Shown here: positions 9,121 through 20,475 of the stretch, piece by piece | How positions within the stretch are numbered: position 1 is the stretch's first letter | How the letters are laid out: every line of letters starts with the position of its first letter | Assembly: GCA_019915135.1 (NCBI GenBank) | Contig: JAHLMK010000001.1 | Span: 4,154,001-4,218,000 of the forward strand | Length of the DNA: 64,000 nucleotides | Reading direction: 5' to 3' | Source: Strobilurus pachycystidiatus | Lineage: Eukaryota > Basidiomycota > Agaricomycetes > Agaricales > Physalacriaceae | The notes under the pieces: model-generated | Seen by the model: the letters and a program-made list of their open reading frames with translations, nothing else | What the model was told of the DNA's origin: nothing | Databases searched by the model: none | Made by a program: the position numbers and the translations under genes

Positions 9121-12002
9121 TGGTCAAACGCATGCACCACCGCTGAGTCGGTGTCCCCAAAGGACGGCAGCTTGGGATACCGCGCAGAAAAGTGGTTGAG
9201 CAGGATGTTCTGGGCATTCATGCTGTGTGGCAAAAAGAATGAGTATCACCCAATCTGAAAGTTCGACAACATAACATACCGTTTCCCGATAGCAACAGCC
9301 TGCCCGTGTGTGCTATGCGCTTTCTGCGCCGCCAGGTCCGCTTGGTCGTCCGCCATCGTCGCTTCGTGAATCAGCAACGTACACCCCTGCCCCGCATACA
9401 CCAACGGATCCGCAGGCGTGGTATCCGCCGAAAATCTACGGCTAGTCAGACGGCACCACCCACAAACCAAGTATACCAACATACACGATACTCCACCCAT
9501 CCACACTCTTGATATCAAGCCCATAGCACGGCGTCCGATGGCGCACATCAACCGTCCGAACAGCCTTAAAGTTCATCGCACCACACAGCTTCTCCGCGTT
9601 CGCTTTGGACCTGTTCACACATCCAAAACCAATCAATCAACCATCATCGCCAATGTCCCGGCAACCTACAAGTTGATATCCGTCCACGGCTCCTGCCCAG
9701 CCAGCCGCCACCGTCCATAATCCGGGTACGTTGTGGGATTCTTCCAATGGAGCGCCTCGCTCATGATCTGGATCACCCCGTTGCCGCTCGGATCGTCCAG
9801 TCCCATATTCTGCACATCCGAGAGCTCGCGGAGGTACAGGTGTACAGGCCGTATCGCGATGAGATAGAGCGGGGCCGCAGGCGGGGGGTTGAGCTACATG
9901 AAGATATCAGTATTATTTAGAGGTGGGTGTGGGAAAAGGAAACGTTACCGTGCGTCTCATACGCAGTATCTGCGCGATACCCATATGATGATCCCCATGA
10001 ATGTGACTCGCGAAAATACATTGTGTGTTGCGCAGGACGTCCCACACATTATTGGGCTGCGACCTATCCACGCCATACATCCGCACGAGCTGTCCCCACG
10101 TCCCCTCCCCAGCGTCCAAGAACAAGTTCCCATAGTTCGGCACGAGGATCAAAGTCGACGAAACTACAAGCCAATTAGCCAACGAACATTGCAAGTCGCG
10201 AGAGTAAAGTTCACATACCATTCCGATACTTGCTAGGCACAGCACTGCTCGTGCCCAACGGCACAACCCCAACATCAGCACCAGCACCACTGAATTCCGC
10301 AACATCCAAATGCTTCCGGACCTCCTCCCTCGCCTCCTCATACGCCTTGACCGTATGCGGCGGCAACTCCAGCTCCACCCTCTTCTCCGCCGCCGGATGG
10401 AACGCATCCAGATCCCGAATCGCACCCTCCTGCACAAGCCCCGTCGCCGGCCTCAGCCCAATCGTCGTACTATTCGTCATCAGCTCAGCCTTAGCCGGCA
10501 TCCCATGAACAACCCTAAAGTCCCTCTCCGGCTTGAGCGAGTATTTCGGAACGGCAAAGATCTGCGCGTCGAGGCTCTGCAGCCGGAGCTGCTGGAAGGC
10601 TGCGCTGGTGAATGTGACGGGATCGGGACAGTGGGCGCGCGACGCGATGACATGGTGGCACTCGTCGTGGAACGTGTTCATGAAGGCTACATAGCGCGGA
10701 TCCTCGAGGACGCCGGGGCCGCACGTATGGAAGATGCACCGCACGTTGTTCTCGGGCGAAGGCGCGTTTTGGAACTTGGAGTAAAAGGGCGTGTCCTTGA
10801 ACGACGCGACGAGAGCAGAGATGTGCGCGACCGACGGGACCTCGAGGATGATGATGACGCTCGGCGGCTCAGCCTCGCCGATGATCTCGTCCGAGCGGAC
10901 AGTGCGCTCGAACGTCTTCCCGTCCTCCGTCACCTCGAACTTGATCGTCTTCCCCTCCGTGAGGTCGTTCCTCAGCTTCCCGTGGGGAACCTGGAGCTCC
11001 GCGGCACGTTCCGCGTTGAACTTGCCGCGCCAACGGGGCCCAACGACAACATAAGAGAGGACAGGCGTAAGAGACGGGTCTGCGTCGCGTGGGGGATACG
11101 ACGCCTGGAATTTCGGGAGCTGGGAGTAGAAACCTTCAGGCGGTCTTTCGCGTCGTCTTCTTGCAGCAGACGCGTCTTCCTCGGTTGGCCCAGGAGCGGG
11201 AGTAGTAGGTGCAGGTGCAGGCTGTGGATCCTCAGCGCCCTTTTTCCGCTTCTTCATCTTGGGAGGCTTCGGCGCAGGGTCCTTGATGGGCGCCGGGAAC
11301 GAAACGCGCACAGTCAACTTCCGCCACTCGTCAGCCATCTCCCCCGTCAGCTGCTCCGGACGGAGGCCTGCTGCCTGCATGCGCTCCTCGATGGGCGCGA
11401 TCTCCTCGTGTTTCCGCTTTTTGTTCAGCTTCGCCGACCTTTCCTCGGTCGAAAGCCGTGTGATCCCGTCTGGAAGGAGCGGGATCGCGTAGACGCTGAC
11501 GTTCTCGTCCCGGAAGCACGGCTGGGGCGTGGGGGAGAATGGGGGCTGCAGTGGGACCTCGTTGGGGAGGACATACATCGCGTCGCTGATTACATGATTG
11601 ATTTACTTTTTTCTGCGATGAATAGAAGAGTGAATGCGTACCGGTAAGTGTACAGACGCATCGTCGCCATGTAATGCGCGATGCCCGGCGGGCCATACAC
11701 GCTCAGTCCCGAGATAGTCGCATCCGCAAAGGTCATGAGCAGTCCTAGCTCTCATCGTCAGTGCGCTGCACACTCCGCCACGAGGAGCACAACGACTCAC
11801 CAGGCAGCCCGCCAACCCTGTGCGATCCGACATCCGTGAAAAACACGCCCTTGGTCTTGCGCCAGTTGCGCTTGCTCTGGAGAAAGGACCGCCCCGCATT
11901 CTCGCCGGCGTTGAAGAGGTATTTCGCCTTGTCAAAGGTGACGATGATGGTCGGCTCGGTGTCGGAGGAGACGGTGGTGAGGACGGACGTGGACCAGTTC
12001 AT
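8973..12002 (-). CDS. TRZ1: tRNase Z, long form (tRNA 3' processing endonuclease)
   Basis: This long-form (ELAC2-type) zinc endonuclease removes 3' trailers from tRNA precursors in nucleus and mitochondria. Eight exons are phase-checked to 880 codons: 12002-11801, 11744-11642, 11585-10219, 10163-9949, 9893-9670, 9610-9485, 9435-9280 and 9222-8973. The N-terminal half is the degenerate beta-lactamase-like domain with a charged, Pro-rich insert. The C-terminal half holds the catalytic features: VPSKYRN (PxKxRN loop), SHIHGDHHMG (HxHxDH motif), HEAT, HST and FSARYP. All key residues are present, so it should be active. The C-terminus is an acidic Asp/Glu run. A pali-domain gene lies upstream on the same strand, and partial copies of the 3' end sit nearby. 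Confidence 0.93.
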
Positions 12003-12079
12003 GCTGTGCGGTCGTGAAGCCCGGGACAATGGTCGAAAGGTGGAGAGGATGTCGCTGACATTTACCTTCGACTTCGAAG

Positions 12080-12290
12080 GTAGCTGGCAAGTGTCAAAAA
12101 GAGTCACCGGTAACTTATCAGTGATCCGAATGATCTGCCCGATCCCGATCACCCTTGCTGCTTCAACTTGTAGCGCGCAAGGTGTCGTAGACTCACACCA
12201 GTACTTTATACAAGTGACGTGTTTCATTGGTAGAACTATCCGATGGATAAATTGTAATACAAAGAGTTCAAGGAGATGATACATAGGATC
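12080..12290 (-). repeat. Upstream region of tRNase Z, duplicated elsewhere
   Basis: This stretch lies between the pali-domain gene and tRNase Z and should contain the tRNase Z promoter. About 12080-12150 reappears inverted at 18730-18800 (GACTCTTTTTGACACTTGCC and neighbours). About 12200-12290 reappears inverted at 20338-20420 (TATCCATCGGATAGTTCTAC), with a weaker same-strand match at 14560-14660. Confidence 0.75.
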
Positions 12291-12434
12291 ATTAGTAAGT
12301 AGTCGTGACATCTCCATCTCCAGGTAGTGGGGGCAAACACCTCCAGACAAGGGTATGAAGGGCATAGCTTAGTCCATAGCGCCAAATGTCATTCTACACT
12401 GAACAGAGAGAAAAACCCCTCCATCTCAATTCAT

Positions 12435-13123
12435 TCAATAGGTCGTATCAGCCCTCTTCCGCCTGTAGCTTCCAAACACGTCACACACGCTTACGCAGGA
12501 CGCGATAATGAGCGCCACCAGCGCGCCCAGCGTCATCCACAACGCGTTGCCAAACCTGGCATAATGGGCACCCTGGTCGCGCAAGCGGTGGAGCACGATG
12601 CCGAACAGGACCATGTCGAGGATCCACGCGACGAAGGTGATGATGGTCGCGAGAGCGGCGAGCAAGGGCATGATGACAGTGCCGGCGCGGAAGTGGCAAG
12701 CGCCGCCCATCCCAAACAGGAACGCGAGCCCGGAGAACCCACACGCGATGGGGTGCAGGATGAGCATTTTGGTGAGGTTGTGAAGTGCTGGCGTGTTTAA
12801 GCTGGAGGAGCTGTAAGGTGTTGTGAGTATACTTGGACGAACAGGAAGAGTCGGAGGACATACTCAGACCCGGGCGGGCCGATAAAGTCGTACCCTATGT
12901 GGGTGTCATCGCCCTCCCCGTAGTCTGAGCCAAACACGCCGTAGATCGTGCCAGGGACCTCCTCGAGGAAGTAGATATCATTCCATATTGGCGTGGATAC
13001 GGTGCTGAAGCAACCAGTCAGATAAAGTATCATTCTGCGAAACGCGACTTGGACTTACACAAACAAGAGAAGGATGAATGCGGTGAAGGTCAAGAAGAGA
13101 GGGATGGCTGGGGACGTGGGCAT
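12435..13123 (-). CDS. Pali-domain membrane protein, copy A
   Basis: This 193-aa protein belongs to the SUR7/PalI (Rim9) group of fungal plasma-membrane proteins with four transmembrane helices, which act in eisosomes or in ambient-pH signalling. Three phase-checked exons are 13123-13059, 13004-12864 and 12810-12435. The first helix follows the start (LFLTFTAFILLLF), then comes an acidic extracellular loop. Three further helices carry the family words ILHPIACG, GTVIMPLLAAL and NALWMTLGAL, with a basic tail. It is nearly identical to copy C and more distant from copy B, including at intron positions. The exact role of each copy is not known. Confidence 0.88.
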
Positions 13124-13310
13124 CTTGACTTTGAATGGGGGAGGAAATGAGGGCGGATGAGATTTCTTGGTGGCGCGCAGACCATCTTTAATACTGTAAG
13201 GCGTGGGAGTGCGCGAAGTTAAAGCAGTGCGTGGGAACAGAACACATGTCAGTTCTTCGGGCAAGCGGGATTTCCTCCTGTCATCGTCGCTTACCTCCGA
13301 GTCGGTATGT

Positions 13311-13720
13311 TCAGTCTCCCGAGTCAAACCTTATTGTGAGAGTGCCAATCTTCGCGACTGGGTCGGAGATTTCTGTCAGTACGCATGAAGTTGTCGAGTC
13401 GCTCAACATCACCATGCTCATATATCCACGCACATCGCCATACCCCATCCTCGGCAACATCTCAACATCCTCATCGTCTGTATCTTTAAACCCTTCACAA
13501 CACGCCATATAGTACCTCATTGGCTTCCACATAGTCCCAATCGGCGTCAAGTTCGCAAAAGCGCCACAATTGTGCAGGATATGCCCTGGATGCCACAGTG
13601 AGACCATCACAGCTGATCACTAGGATTCAATATTCAATCCTGCAGGCTGCAGATACAACAATTCAGTTCCTTTGCGTGGATGCAGTGCTTATGATCGTAC
13701 CTCACAAAAAGGACAGCTTT
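13311..13720 (-). pseudogene. tRNase Z 3'-end remnant 1 with flank
   Basis: Read on the minus strand, this segment contains a degraded copy of the tRNase Z C-terminus: ANLTPIGTMWK, an acidic Asp/Glu run, and RMGYGDV. The flanking sequence is the same as after the true gene. The rest of the gene, including all catalytic motifs, is missing. It lies directly upstream of pali copy A, in the order expected if a tRNase Z-pali unit had been tandemly repeated and the extra tRNase Z internally deleted. It shares the 13640-13740 segment (TGTATCTGCAG, GAAAAGCTGTCC-like) with the plus-strand remnant at 18890-19300. Confidence 0.75.
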
Positions 13721-14702
13721 TGTATTGGCTGCGGGCCCTGCCGCTCTCGCGCCATGCCTCCGCTCACATTTCTCCGTTCGTCTTTACATGATTGCTCGAT
13801 GCACCTCACATTTACGACCACCATCATCATGGCGCGAATCGACGACTATACTAGATCGTCCCTATCCCTGACAGCCCCGCCGCCGAATCCTAACATACGG
13901 GCACTGGATCCGCTGTGTGCCGACTCTACGCGACGTTCGTTTACCTCTGGTCCTCTGTGAGGCGATGACCTCTGCCTCATCCGCGGTGTCAATATTCCAG
14001 GGAAGGACTGTGAGTCACAATGTGCGGTCGGTCCTGTCCTTGAACGGCGGGTCCAGGGAAGGACTGTTCACGGTTCGGTGACAATGGCCCGCGATGGGCT
14101 GTTCCTCTCTCGCCTACATAGTCATTTCCCCAATGTCAATGACTCGCGATGGGCGGTTCACTCGTCGTACCTCGCGTTGGAGGTTAGCGAGGACCATCAC
14201 CTGTTTAATGAGAACGGATACCGGCGGTCAACAGGTGGTATGAGTGCTCATTCATGCACGGAGCTACAGATGGTTTTGATCGAGCCGAAGTCACGTAGCA
14301 TTTGAAGACCGTGGGCGTCTGTGGGCGTCGTCTAAGGAAACCCTCAACTACCCTCAATCACAATCACAATCCGTCCCTGCTCTATGCCCTGGATTAGACG
14401 CGGTCCATGTTTCTCGTTTTCCACTGACTTAGATTGCCCACTCATTGTCTCGAGCGTACCCACTCATTGTCTCGAGCGTACATCATCCACCCCAATAACC
14501 CTTGCAGCTTGCTGTATGTAGCTGCCAGTGTTTGTTTTTTTGTCCACACCAGATCTTTCATACGGGTAGAAGTGTGTCATTGGTAGAAGTTATCCAATGG
14601 ATAATATAGTGATACAAACATTAGATCGAAGGAGTCCAAGGATATGATACATGATATAGGTGATAGGTGATAGTAAATCGTGACTTCTCCATCTCAGTTC
14701 AT
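13721..14702. other. Intergenic stretch between pali copies A and B
   Basis: No gene is supported. Short phrases repeat locally: CCAGGGAAGGACTGT at about 13997 and 14052, CGCGATGGGC at about 14090 and 14147, and a 22-bp tandem duplication at 14437-14480. The part at 14560-14660 resembles the 3' flank of pali copies A and C. Confidence 0.55.
14437..14480. repeat. Perfect tandem duplication of 22 bp
   Basis: The 22 bases at 14437-14458 (starting CCCACTCATTG, ending GAGCGTA) are repeated exactly at 14459-14480. This is a recent slippage or duplication event in non-coding DNA. Confidence 0.9.
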
Positions 14703-15373
14703 TCAATAGGTCGTGTCGGCCCTCTTCCGCCTGTAGCTTCCAAACACACCACACATGCTGGTGCAGAACGCGAGCATCAGCGCCACGAGCGCGCCCAACG
14801 TGATCCACAACGCGTTGCCATACTCGGCATCGATGCCCTGGTCGCGCATGCGGTGGCGCACAATGCTGAACAGGACCATGTCGAGAACCCACGCGACGAG
14901 GGTGACGATGGTCGCGAGAGCGGCGAATAGGGACATGATGACAGTGCCGGCGCGGTGGTAGCCTGCGCCACACAGCCCAAACAGGAGCGCGAGCCCGGCA
15001 AGGCCCGCGGCGATGGGGTGCAGTATGAGCGTTTTGGTTAGGTTGTTGATGATAGAGGTGTTGATCTTGCCCGTACTGGAAGGGAAGCGTTAGTATGGAG
15101 CGGGGTAGGGAAAGAACGTGAACGTACTCAAGCTGGGAAGCGGCGAACTTGTACCCTATGTGGGTATCCGACCCCGTGAAGCCAAACACGCCGTAATGCG
15201 TGCCGCCGGCCTTCAAAAAGTAGATTTTGTCCCATGTTGGTGCAGATACGCAGCTGAAGTAACCAGTCAGGCGTAGATCGTTTCTCAAAGGCGAACGGGA
15301 CTTACACAAAGATGAGAAGGACGGTCGCGGCAAAGGTCAACAAGAGACCGGGGACGGCTGGGGACGCGGGCAT
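14703..15373 (-). CDS. Pali-domain membrane protein, copy B
   Basis: This 188-aa member of the SUR7/PalI family has three phase-checked exons: 15373-15306, 15253-15128 and 15075-14703. The intron positions match those of copies A and C exactly. It has four predicted membrane helices: LLLTFAATVLLIF at the N-terminus, then ILHPIAAGLAGLALLFG, MSLFAALATIVTLVAW and LWITLGALVALML. The tail SYRRKRADTTY is identical to that of copy A. The extracellular loop and helix 2 differ considerably from A and C, so this is the oldest or fastest-changing of the three. Confidence 0.87.
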
Positions 15374-16175
15374 CTTGACTTTGGCTGATGTCGATGAGGG
15401 AGGGAGTGAGGGCAGATGAGACTTCTGGTGGCGCAGAGGCCCGCCATAATAAGGCGGAGGAGTGCATGACGTAACGTACACTGCCATGACGCGCAGCTGG
15501 CTCAATCTCGGCCCCTTTTGGGGTCACTTGGAGCGCAGTTTCTGAGAGCGTCTGACGTCGCAGGGGAAAAACATCTCGTGTGGGTAAGCGATGACGCGCC
15601 GACCGCGAGGAGACGTTCGTAAACCAGGTCGGTGGCGCAGTGAGTACGTTTCAGACCTTGTTGTAGGGCGAAATTCCTACCTACTGTTTCAACTGAGGAT
15701 AGCAAAATATAGAGGATCCAGATTGAATTGCTGTGCTGACGCAGCTGCGCAAAAGTATCTACGCATACTTGGCGGAGTTGAAGCGCTGAGAACTTGAACA
15801 CCGCATCAACCGTCGTGAGATAGGATTCTCCGCACACACGCCAACTGCCAAGTGCCACCTGACGGCCTGGGCCTCAGTCGCGTCCTGAATACAACCTGAA
15901 CACAAACATTCGGGGCCTGCATCAAAATGAGGACTTTGCAACAGCCCATGCTTACCAGCTCCAAGATGCGTCACAGGGAAGGAGGCGCAATGCAAGAGGG
16001 TCCCGACGCCGACGAGGGAGCGGGAGCTGTGGTCTTGGCTGGAGGACACCACTAGTAGCGAGAATGTGTATTACAAGAATCATACATTACAACCTCAAAG
16101 CGTAAACGAACAAAACACAAAGTACAAGCCACAAAACACAGCGTGAAGGAAAACAACATGCAAAAAAAGAAAACA
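15374..16175. other. Intergenic region between pali copy B and the LRR gene
   Basis: The first 120 bp should hold the promoter of pali copy B and resembles the upstream regions of copies A and C. The rest has scattered short open frames without coding character. The A/C-rich stretch at 16060-16180 is probably 3' untranslated or terminator sequence of the LRR gene. Confidence 0.5.
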
Positions 16176-17923
16176 TCACACCACCGTACCCTGACTCTCA
16201 CCCTCCCCAGAAAACATCGCCTTAACGAGCAAGTCCAGCTCCCTAACCCGCAGGAGGCCCTCCAGCCTCTCCTTCATTTCCTGCTTGCTCCCAGCCGCCA
16301 GCACCCCGTGGCCATGCGCCTCGAGGTTGCGCTTCAGCGCCGCGCCAGATAGCTGCGCACACAGACTCGCCCGCGAGATCAACGGTGGGCCCAGCGTTTT
16401 CGATTCGATGTCTAAGTCTGGGTAAGTCTTACAGAAAGAAAGGTGGGTGGGGGTGGGACCGACTATCGAGGTACTGCTCACAAGAGCTGGGGATCTCGAC
16501 GTCGATGATCCGCCCTTCGCGGTCGATGACCTCCGCGAGGCGGCGCACGCCGACCATGTCTATGTTGGTCTCGAGGATGGAGAGGAACGACAGCTTGGCG
16601 AGGATGATCAGAGCGGGGATGGCGTCGTTGTTTATGCTTATAAAGACATCAGTCTACCAGTCGCTTTTTACTGTCATGTTATCCACTCACTCTGGATTCC
16701 TAGCAACAGAAAGGTGAGTCAAGGTGCGTTTCAGAGAGGTCAGGATGTAGATGCTACGCAGGGATGGAATGAGTCGTCAGGCAAAGAAATACAGGAGGAG
16801 GAGCAGCTCACGCTTCGTTGCCAATCCCAGTATCATCAAGCAACAGAACAGAAAGCCTAGGAAGATGCTGGATATGCACAAGGTCGAAATCATGCACCTG
16901 CGTTCCGCTGAACGTCAGATGCGTCAAGAAGATGAAGCTATTCGGCTTGCTGAACACTGCCAACGCTGATCAATCCGCAAACACTCATACTCTAGACAAA
17001 AAGATCCGCACCAGTCAAAGCCTCCCGCCCGTCAATATTCAGCCCATCCTCATCCTCCAGCGAGTTGGTCATAGACAGGCTCCGGATCTCAGACGTCCGC
17101 AGCATAGTCATGACACGAGGGTTGAGCAGTCCGTGCTCCGCGAGGTAGTCCGCGACGGCTTGATGGGTCTTGGTGGACAGCGCGGAGAGTCGTTCCTTCA
17201 GGCGGATCCCAGGGAGGCGCGCGTCCAGTCTCTCCAGAAACAGGCTCAGCCCGCGCGGCGACTCGGGTCCGATTGGGGGTCCGTAGAGGAAGTCTGTGCC
17301 AGTGATGAGGATATAAGTAGGTATGACGGGCTTGGGATGAGGGCAGGACCTTCGAGCGTGCGTATCCTGTCAGTCAATTTGTCTTCCTTGCTCAAAGGCG
17401 GTTGTTGCTTGAGAGGTTTGGGAGGCGGAGAGTAATCCTTGTAGGCTTTGCTAAAGTCCAGCGGGAGAAAGAACGACTCCTCATCCGGTTCGTCGAGTGA
17501 GATATTGATATCGTTCAAGTTAACAGTAACGCCTTTCTTCTTCTTCTTGGTTGACTTTGCCTGCTTAGCCGGTCGGTGCAGAATCTCAGTGCGTGAGGGC
17601 TTGCGCTTGAGGGTCAGGGCGGGAGACTTCGAGTCAAACGAGGACGAAGAGGAAGACACATCCGAGAGCGATTCCGAGTCCCGCAGTTCAAGTTGGATCT
17701 TGAGTTCACCGTTAGTCTGACTGCGTGTCTTGCGCGAGGTCCGCGAGTCTTGCAGAAAGAGCGCTTTGCCGAGGAGGCGCGAGAAGGAGTCGAAGCGCGT
17801 GCGTCGGCCTTGATTCGAGGGATGGTGGCGCAGAGTGTTCAAGAAGGACGCGGCGGGGACGGCGGGGCAGTAGAGCGGGTTCTGCGCGTCGATGGAGGGC
17901 GCGGCGGGCATCCGAGTCAGCAT
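16176..17923 (-). CDS. Leucine-rich-repeat protein with SAP-like C-terminus
   Basis: Six exons are phase-checked to 486 aa: 17923-17350, 17293-17012, 16956-16812, 16753-16691, 16636-16482 and 16417-16176. The N-terminal third is disordered and basic, with Ser runs and a KKKKK tract that could be a nuclear localisation signal. The middle carries LRR or RNI-like units ([42 protein letters not shown]). The end, about 45 residues, looks like a SAP-type helix-extended-helix DNA-binding motif ([32 protein letters not shown]). A nuclear role is plausible but inferred. The family is common in Agaricomycetes and, as far as I know, without assigned function. Confidence 0.75.
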
Positions 17924-18889
17924 GATGGCCGTGGGAGCGGATTGAGTTTGGTCGTGCCCACGTGGTGCTTCTTGTGCTTGCTTCCCCCCGCCGCGGGGTC
18001 TGGGGCACCAAGTTATGTATTTGGAGAACGACCATGGGACAGCCTAGTAGCTCTGGAGTCTGCAATCTTGTCTAGTCTGGACGACGCTCGACTGTCGGCC
18101 GTGCATCATCATGCCCTATCCGGGACGACCCGGTACTGTACTAGACCATCGTCCTGCTCCTTTTTGCTGTGAACTAGACCTGTGGGGAAGTATAAGAACT
18201 GTCCCCCGCTTCAACGGTGGGGTACAAATCAGATTTCCCCACCCATTGTACTGATATCTTATCTTGCATCCCACTGTTGTACGCCACATCGACTTGTTCT
18301 CGCTGGTGTTGTGTTCTTGACGTGTATTGCCATAGCAATATGCACCCCATCACCCGCAACGTCTGGACGCTCATCCTCATTGTGTCCGGTGAAACCACCA
18401 AGCCCACCACGACAAAGCGCTCGTAGTCAGGTATGCCTTCAATCACCCGTCGTTCTTGAGACGAAGATCTTACTCTGTTTCCTAGCTCGATGTTGACCAC
18501 ATGATACCACTCATGTACTGGCCATTGGTCTTTTCTGTACTGACACTTACATCTCGATAGTACCTGCAAATCTGTCAAATATATATGTATATGCTGGTAA
18601 CATTATGAATGTACTCTTCTGCACTGTATTAGATCCGAACACCCATACACGCCACCATAGGGCATAATTGCGGCAAGAACATCAGATATGGAGAGCAGCA
18701 TTCTCGCATACAAGGCATCCCGTACAAGGGCCATCGGGATCGGGTCAATCGTTCGGATCACTGATATCGTGACTCTTTTTGACACTTGCCAGCGAGGAGG
18801 GTCGTCCGGTCGTACGTGTGAGGCGCATCAAAGTGCACAGGGCGCGAGATCTGCGGCAAGGTCCGCACGCCAATAAATTTGAATGAAAA
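17924..18889. other. Intergenic region with inverted copy of tRNase Z promoter
   Basis: 17924-18180 should contain the LRR gene promoter. At 18200-18600 short open frames exist on both strands, but no splice-consistent gene emerges. 18640-18800 is an inverted copy of part of 12080-12290, the tRNase Z upstream region. Confidence 0.5.
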
Positions 18890-19300
18890 GCTGTCCTTTT
18901 ATTGAGGTACGATCATACTGTATGTATGCACTGCAATCACGATTCACAAGTATCCACGCGAAGGAACTGAATTGTTGCATCTGCAGGAGTGATCAGCTGT
19001 GGCATACAGTATCCTGCACAGTCGATCTGCCCCAGTGGCGCTTTCAACTCGCGAACTTGACGATTGGGAATATGTGGAAGCTGAGGTGTTATTTGGCGAC
19101 GGTTGTCAAGAGCTCTTGGAGGATACGGACGATGAGGAGGATGACAAGGGGTATGGCGATGTTGCAATGCAGCGTGGATATATGGGCATGGTGATGGCAT
19201 GTTGAGCGACTCGACAACTTCATGCGTACTGACAGAAATCTCCGACACACTCGCGAAGACTGGCACTCTCACAATAAGGTTTGACTCGGGAGACTGAACA
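18890..19300 (+). pseudogene. tRNase Z 3'-end remnant 2 (plus strand)
   Basis: On the plus strand the sequence carries the tRNase Z C-terminal words NLTIGNMWKL, an acidic Asp/Glu tract and GYGDVAM, broken by frameshifts. The flank from 19200 on (CTCGACAACTTCATGCG, TTTGACTCGGGAG) matches the flank of remnant 1. Upstream, at 18640-18800, lies a copy of the tRNase Z promoter region. Promoter plus 3' end with nothing between indicates an internally deleted gene copy. Pali copy C follows directly. Confidence 0.75.
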
Positions 19301-19495
19301 TACCGACTCGGAGGTAAGCGACGATGACAGGAGGGAAATCCCGCTTGCCCGAAGAACTGACATGTGTTCTGTTCCCACGCACTGCTTTAATTTCACGCAC
19401 TCCCACGCCTTACAGTATTAAAGATGGTCTGCGCGCCACCAGAAAATCTCATCCGCCCTCATTTCCTCCCTCATTGACATCAAAGCAAAGTCAAG

Positions 19496-20169
19496 ATGCC
19501 CACGTCCACAGCCATCCCTCTCTTCCTGACCTTCACCGCATTCATCCTTCTCTTGTTTGTGTAAGTCCAAGTCGCGTTTCGCAGAAAGATACTTGGTCTG
19601 ACTAATTGCTTTAGCACCGTATCCACGCCAATATGGAATGATTTCTACTTCCTCGAGGAGGTCCCTGGCTTGCACTACGGCGTGTTTGGCTCAGTGTACT
19701 ACGACTATGACACCCACGTAGGGTACGACTTTATCGGCCCGCCCGGGTCTGAGTATGTTTTCCGACTGTCCCTCCTCATGTATCCATACTCACAACACCT
19801 TACAGTCCGTCCATCATAAACACGCCAGCAATTCACAACCTCACCAAAATGCTTATCCTGCACCCCATCGCGTGTGGGTTCTCCGGGCTCGCGTTCCTGT
19901 TTGGGGTGGGCGGCGCGTGCCACTTCCGCGCCGGCACTGTCATCATGCCCTTGCTCGCCGCTCTCGCGACCATCATCACCTTCGTCGCGTGGATCCTCGA
20001 CATGGTCCTGTTCGGCATTGTGCGCCACCGCTTACACGAGGAGGGTGCCCATTACGCCAAGTTTGGCAACGCGTTGTGGATGACGCTGGGAGCGCTGCTG
20101 GCGCTCATTATTGCGTCCTTCATGAGCCTGTGTGGCTACAGGCGGAAGAAGGCTGATACGACCTATTGA
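19496..20169 (+). CDS. Pali-domain membrane protein, copy C
   Basis: This 188-aa SUR7/PalI-family protein has three phase-checked exons: 19496-19560, 19615-19752 and 19806-20169. It is almost the same as copy A over helices 1-3 (LFLTFTAFILLLF, ILHPIACGFSGLAFLFG, GTVIMPLLAAL). It differs in the loop, which has a Tyr/Asp patch, and in the last helix and tail, which is three residues shorter. It sits on the opposite strand, about 6.4 kb from copy A, within an inverted duplicate that includes a tRNase Z remnant upstream and the shared flank at 20338-20420 downstream. Confidence 0.88.
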
Positions 20170-20475
20170 ATAACTTGAGATGGAGAGGTTTTTTCTCTTT
20201 GTCCAGCGTAGAATGACATTGGGCGCTATAGCCTTGGCTATACCCCTTATACGCTTGTCTGGAGGCGTTTGCCCCCCATTACCTGGGGACGGTGAAGTCA
20301 CGACACAGAAATTTACGATCACCTATATATCATAACCTTGGACTCTTTGTATTACCATTTTATCCATCGGATAGTTCTACCAATGAAACACGTCACTTGT
20401 CTCGAATACTGGTGTGAGCCTGCGACCGAAAAGAACCCTTGCGCGCTCGTGAGATCTAAATCGCGGTCGACCCCA
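20170..20475. other. Convergent 3' intergenic region
   Basis: This is the gap between the 3' ends of pali copy C and POL12. The part from 20338 is an inverted copy of 12200-12290. No gene is seen. Confidence 0.6.

Noticed and set aside
10310..11647. A 445-codon plus-strand open frame, very rich in Arg
   Set aside because: It is antisense to the large tRNase Z exon. GC-rich third positions of the true gene keep it open. It has no domain, and the opposite strand has a clear family match.
12481..12861. Arg/His/Pro-rich open frames overlapping the pali genes (also at 14590-15333 and 19755-20156)
   Set aside because: They are out-of-frame shadows of the pali exons and recur only because the genes are duplicated.
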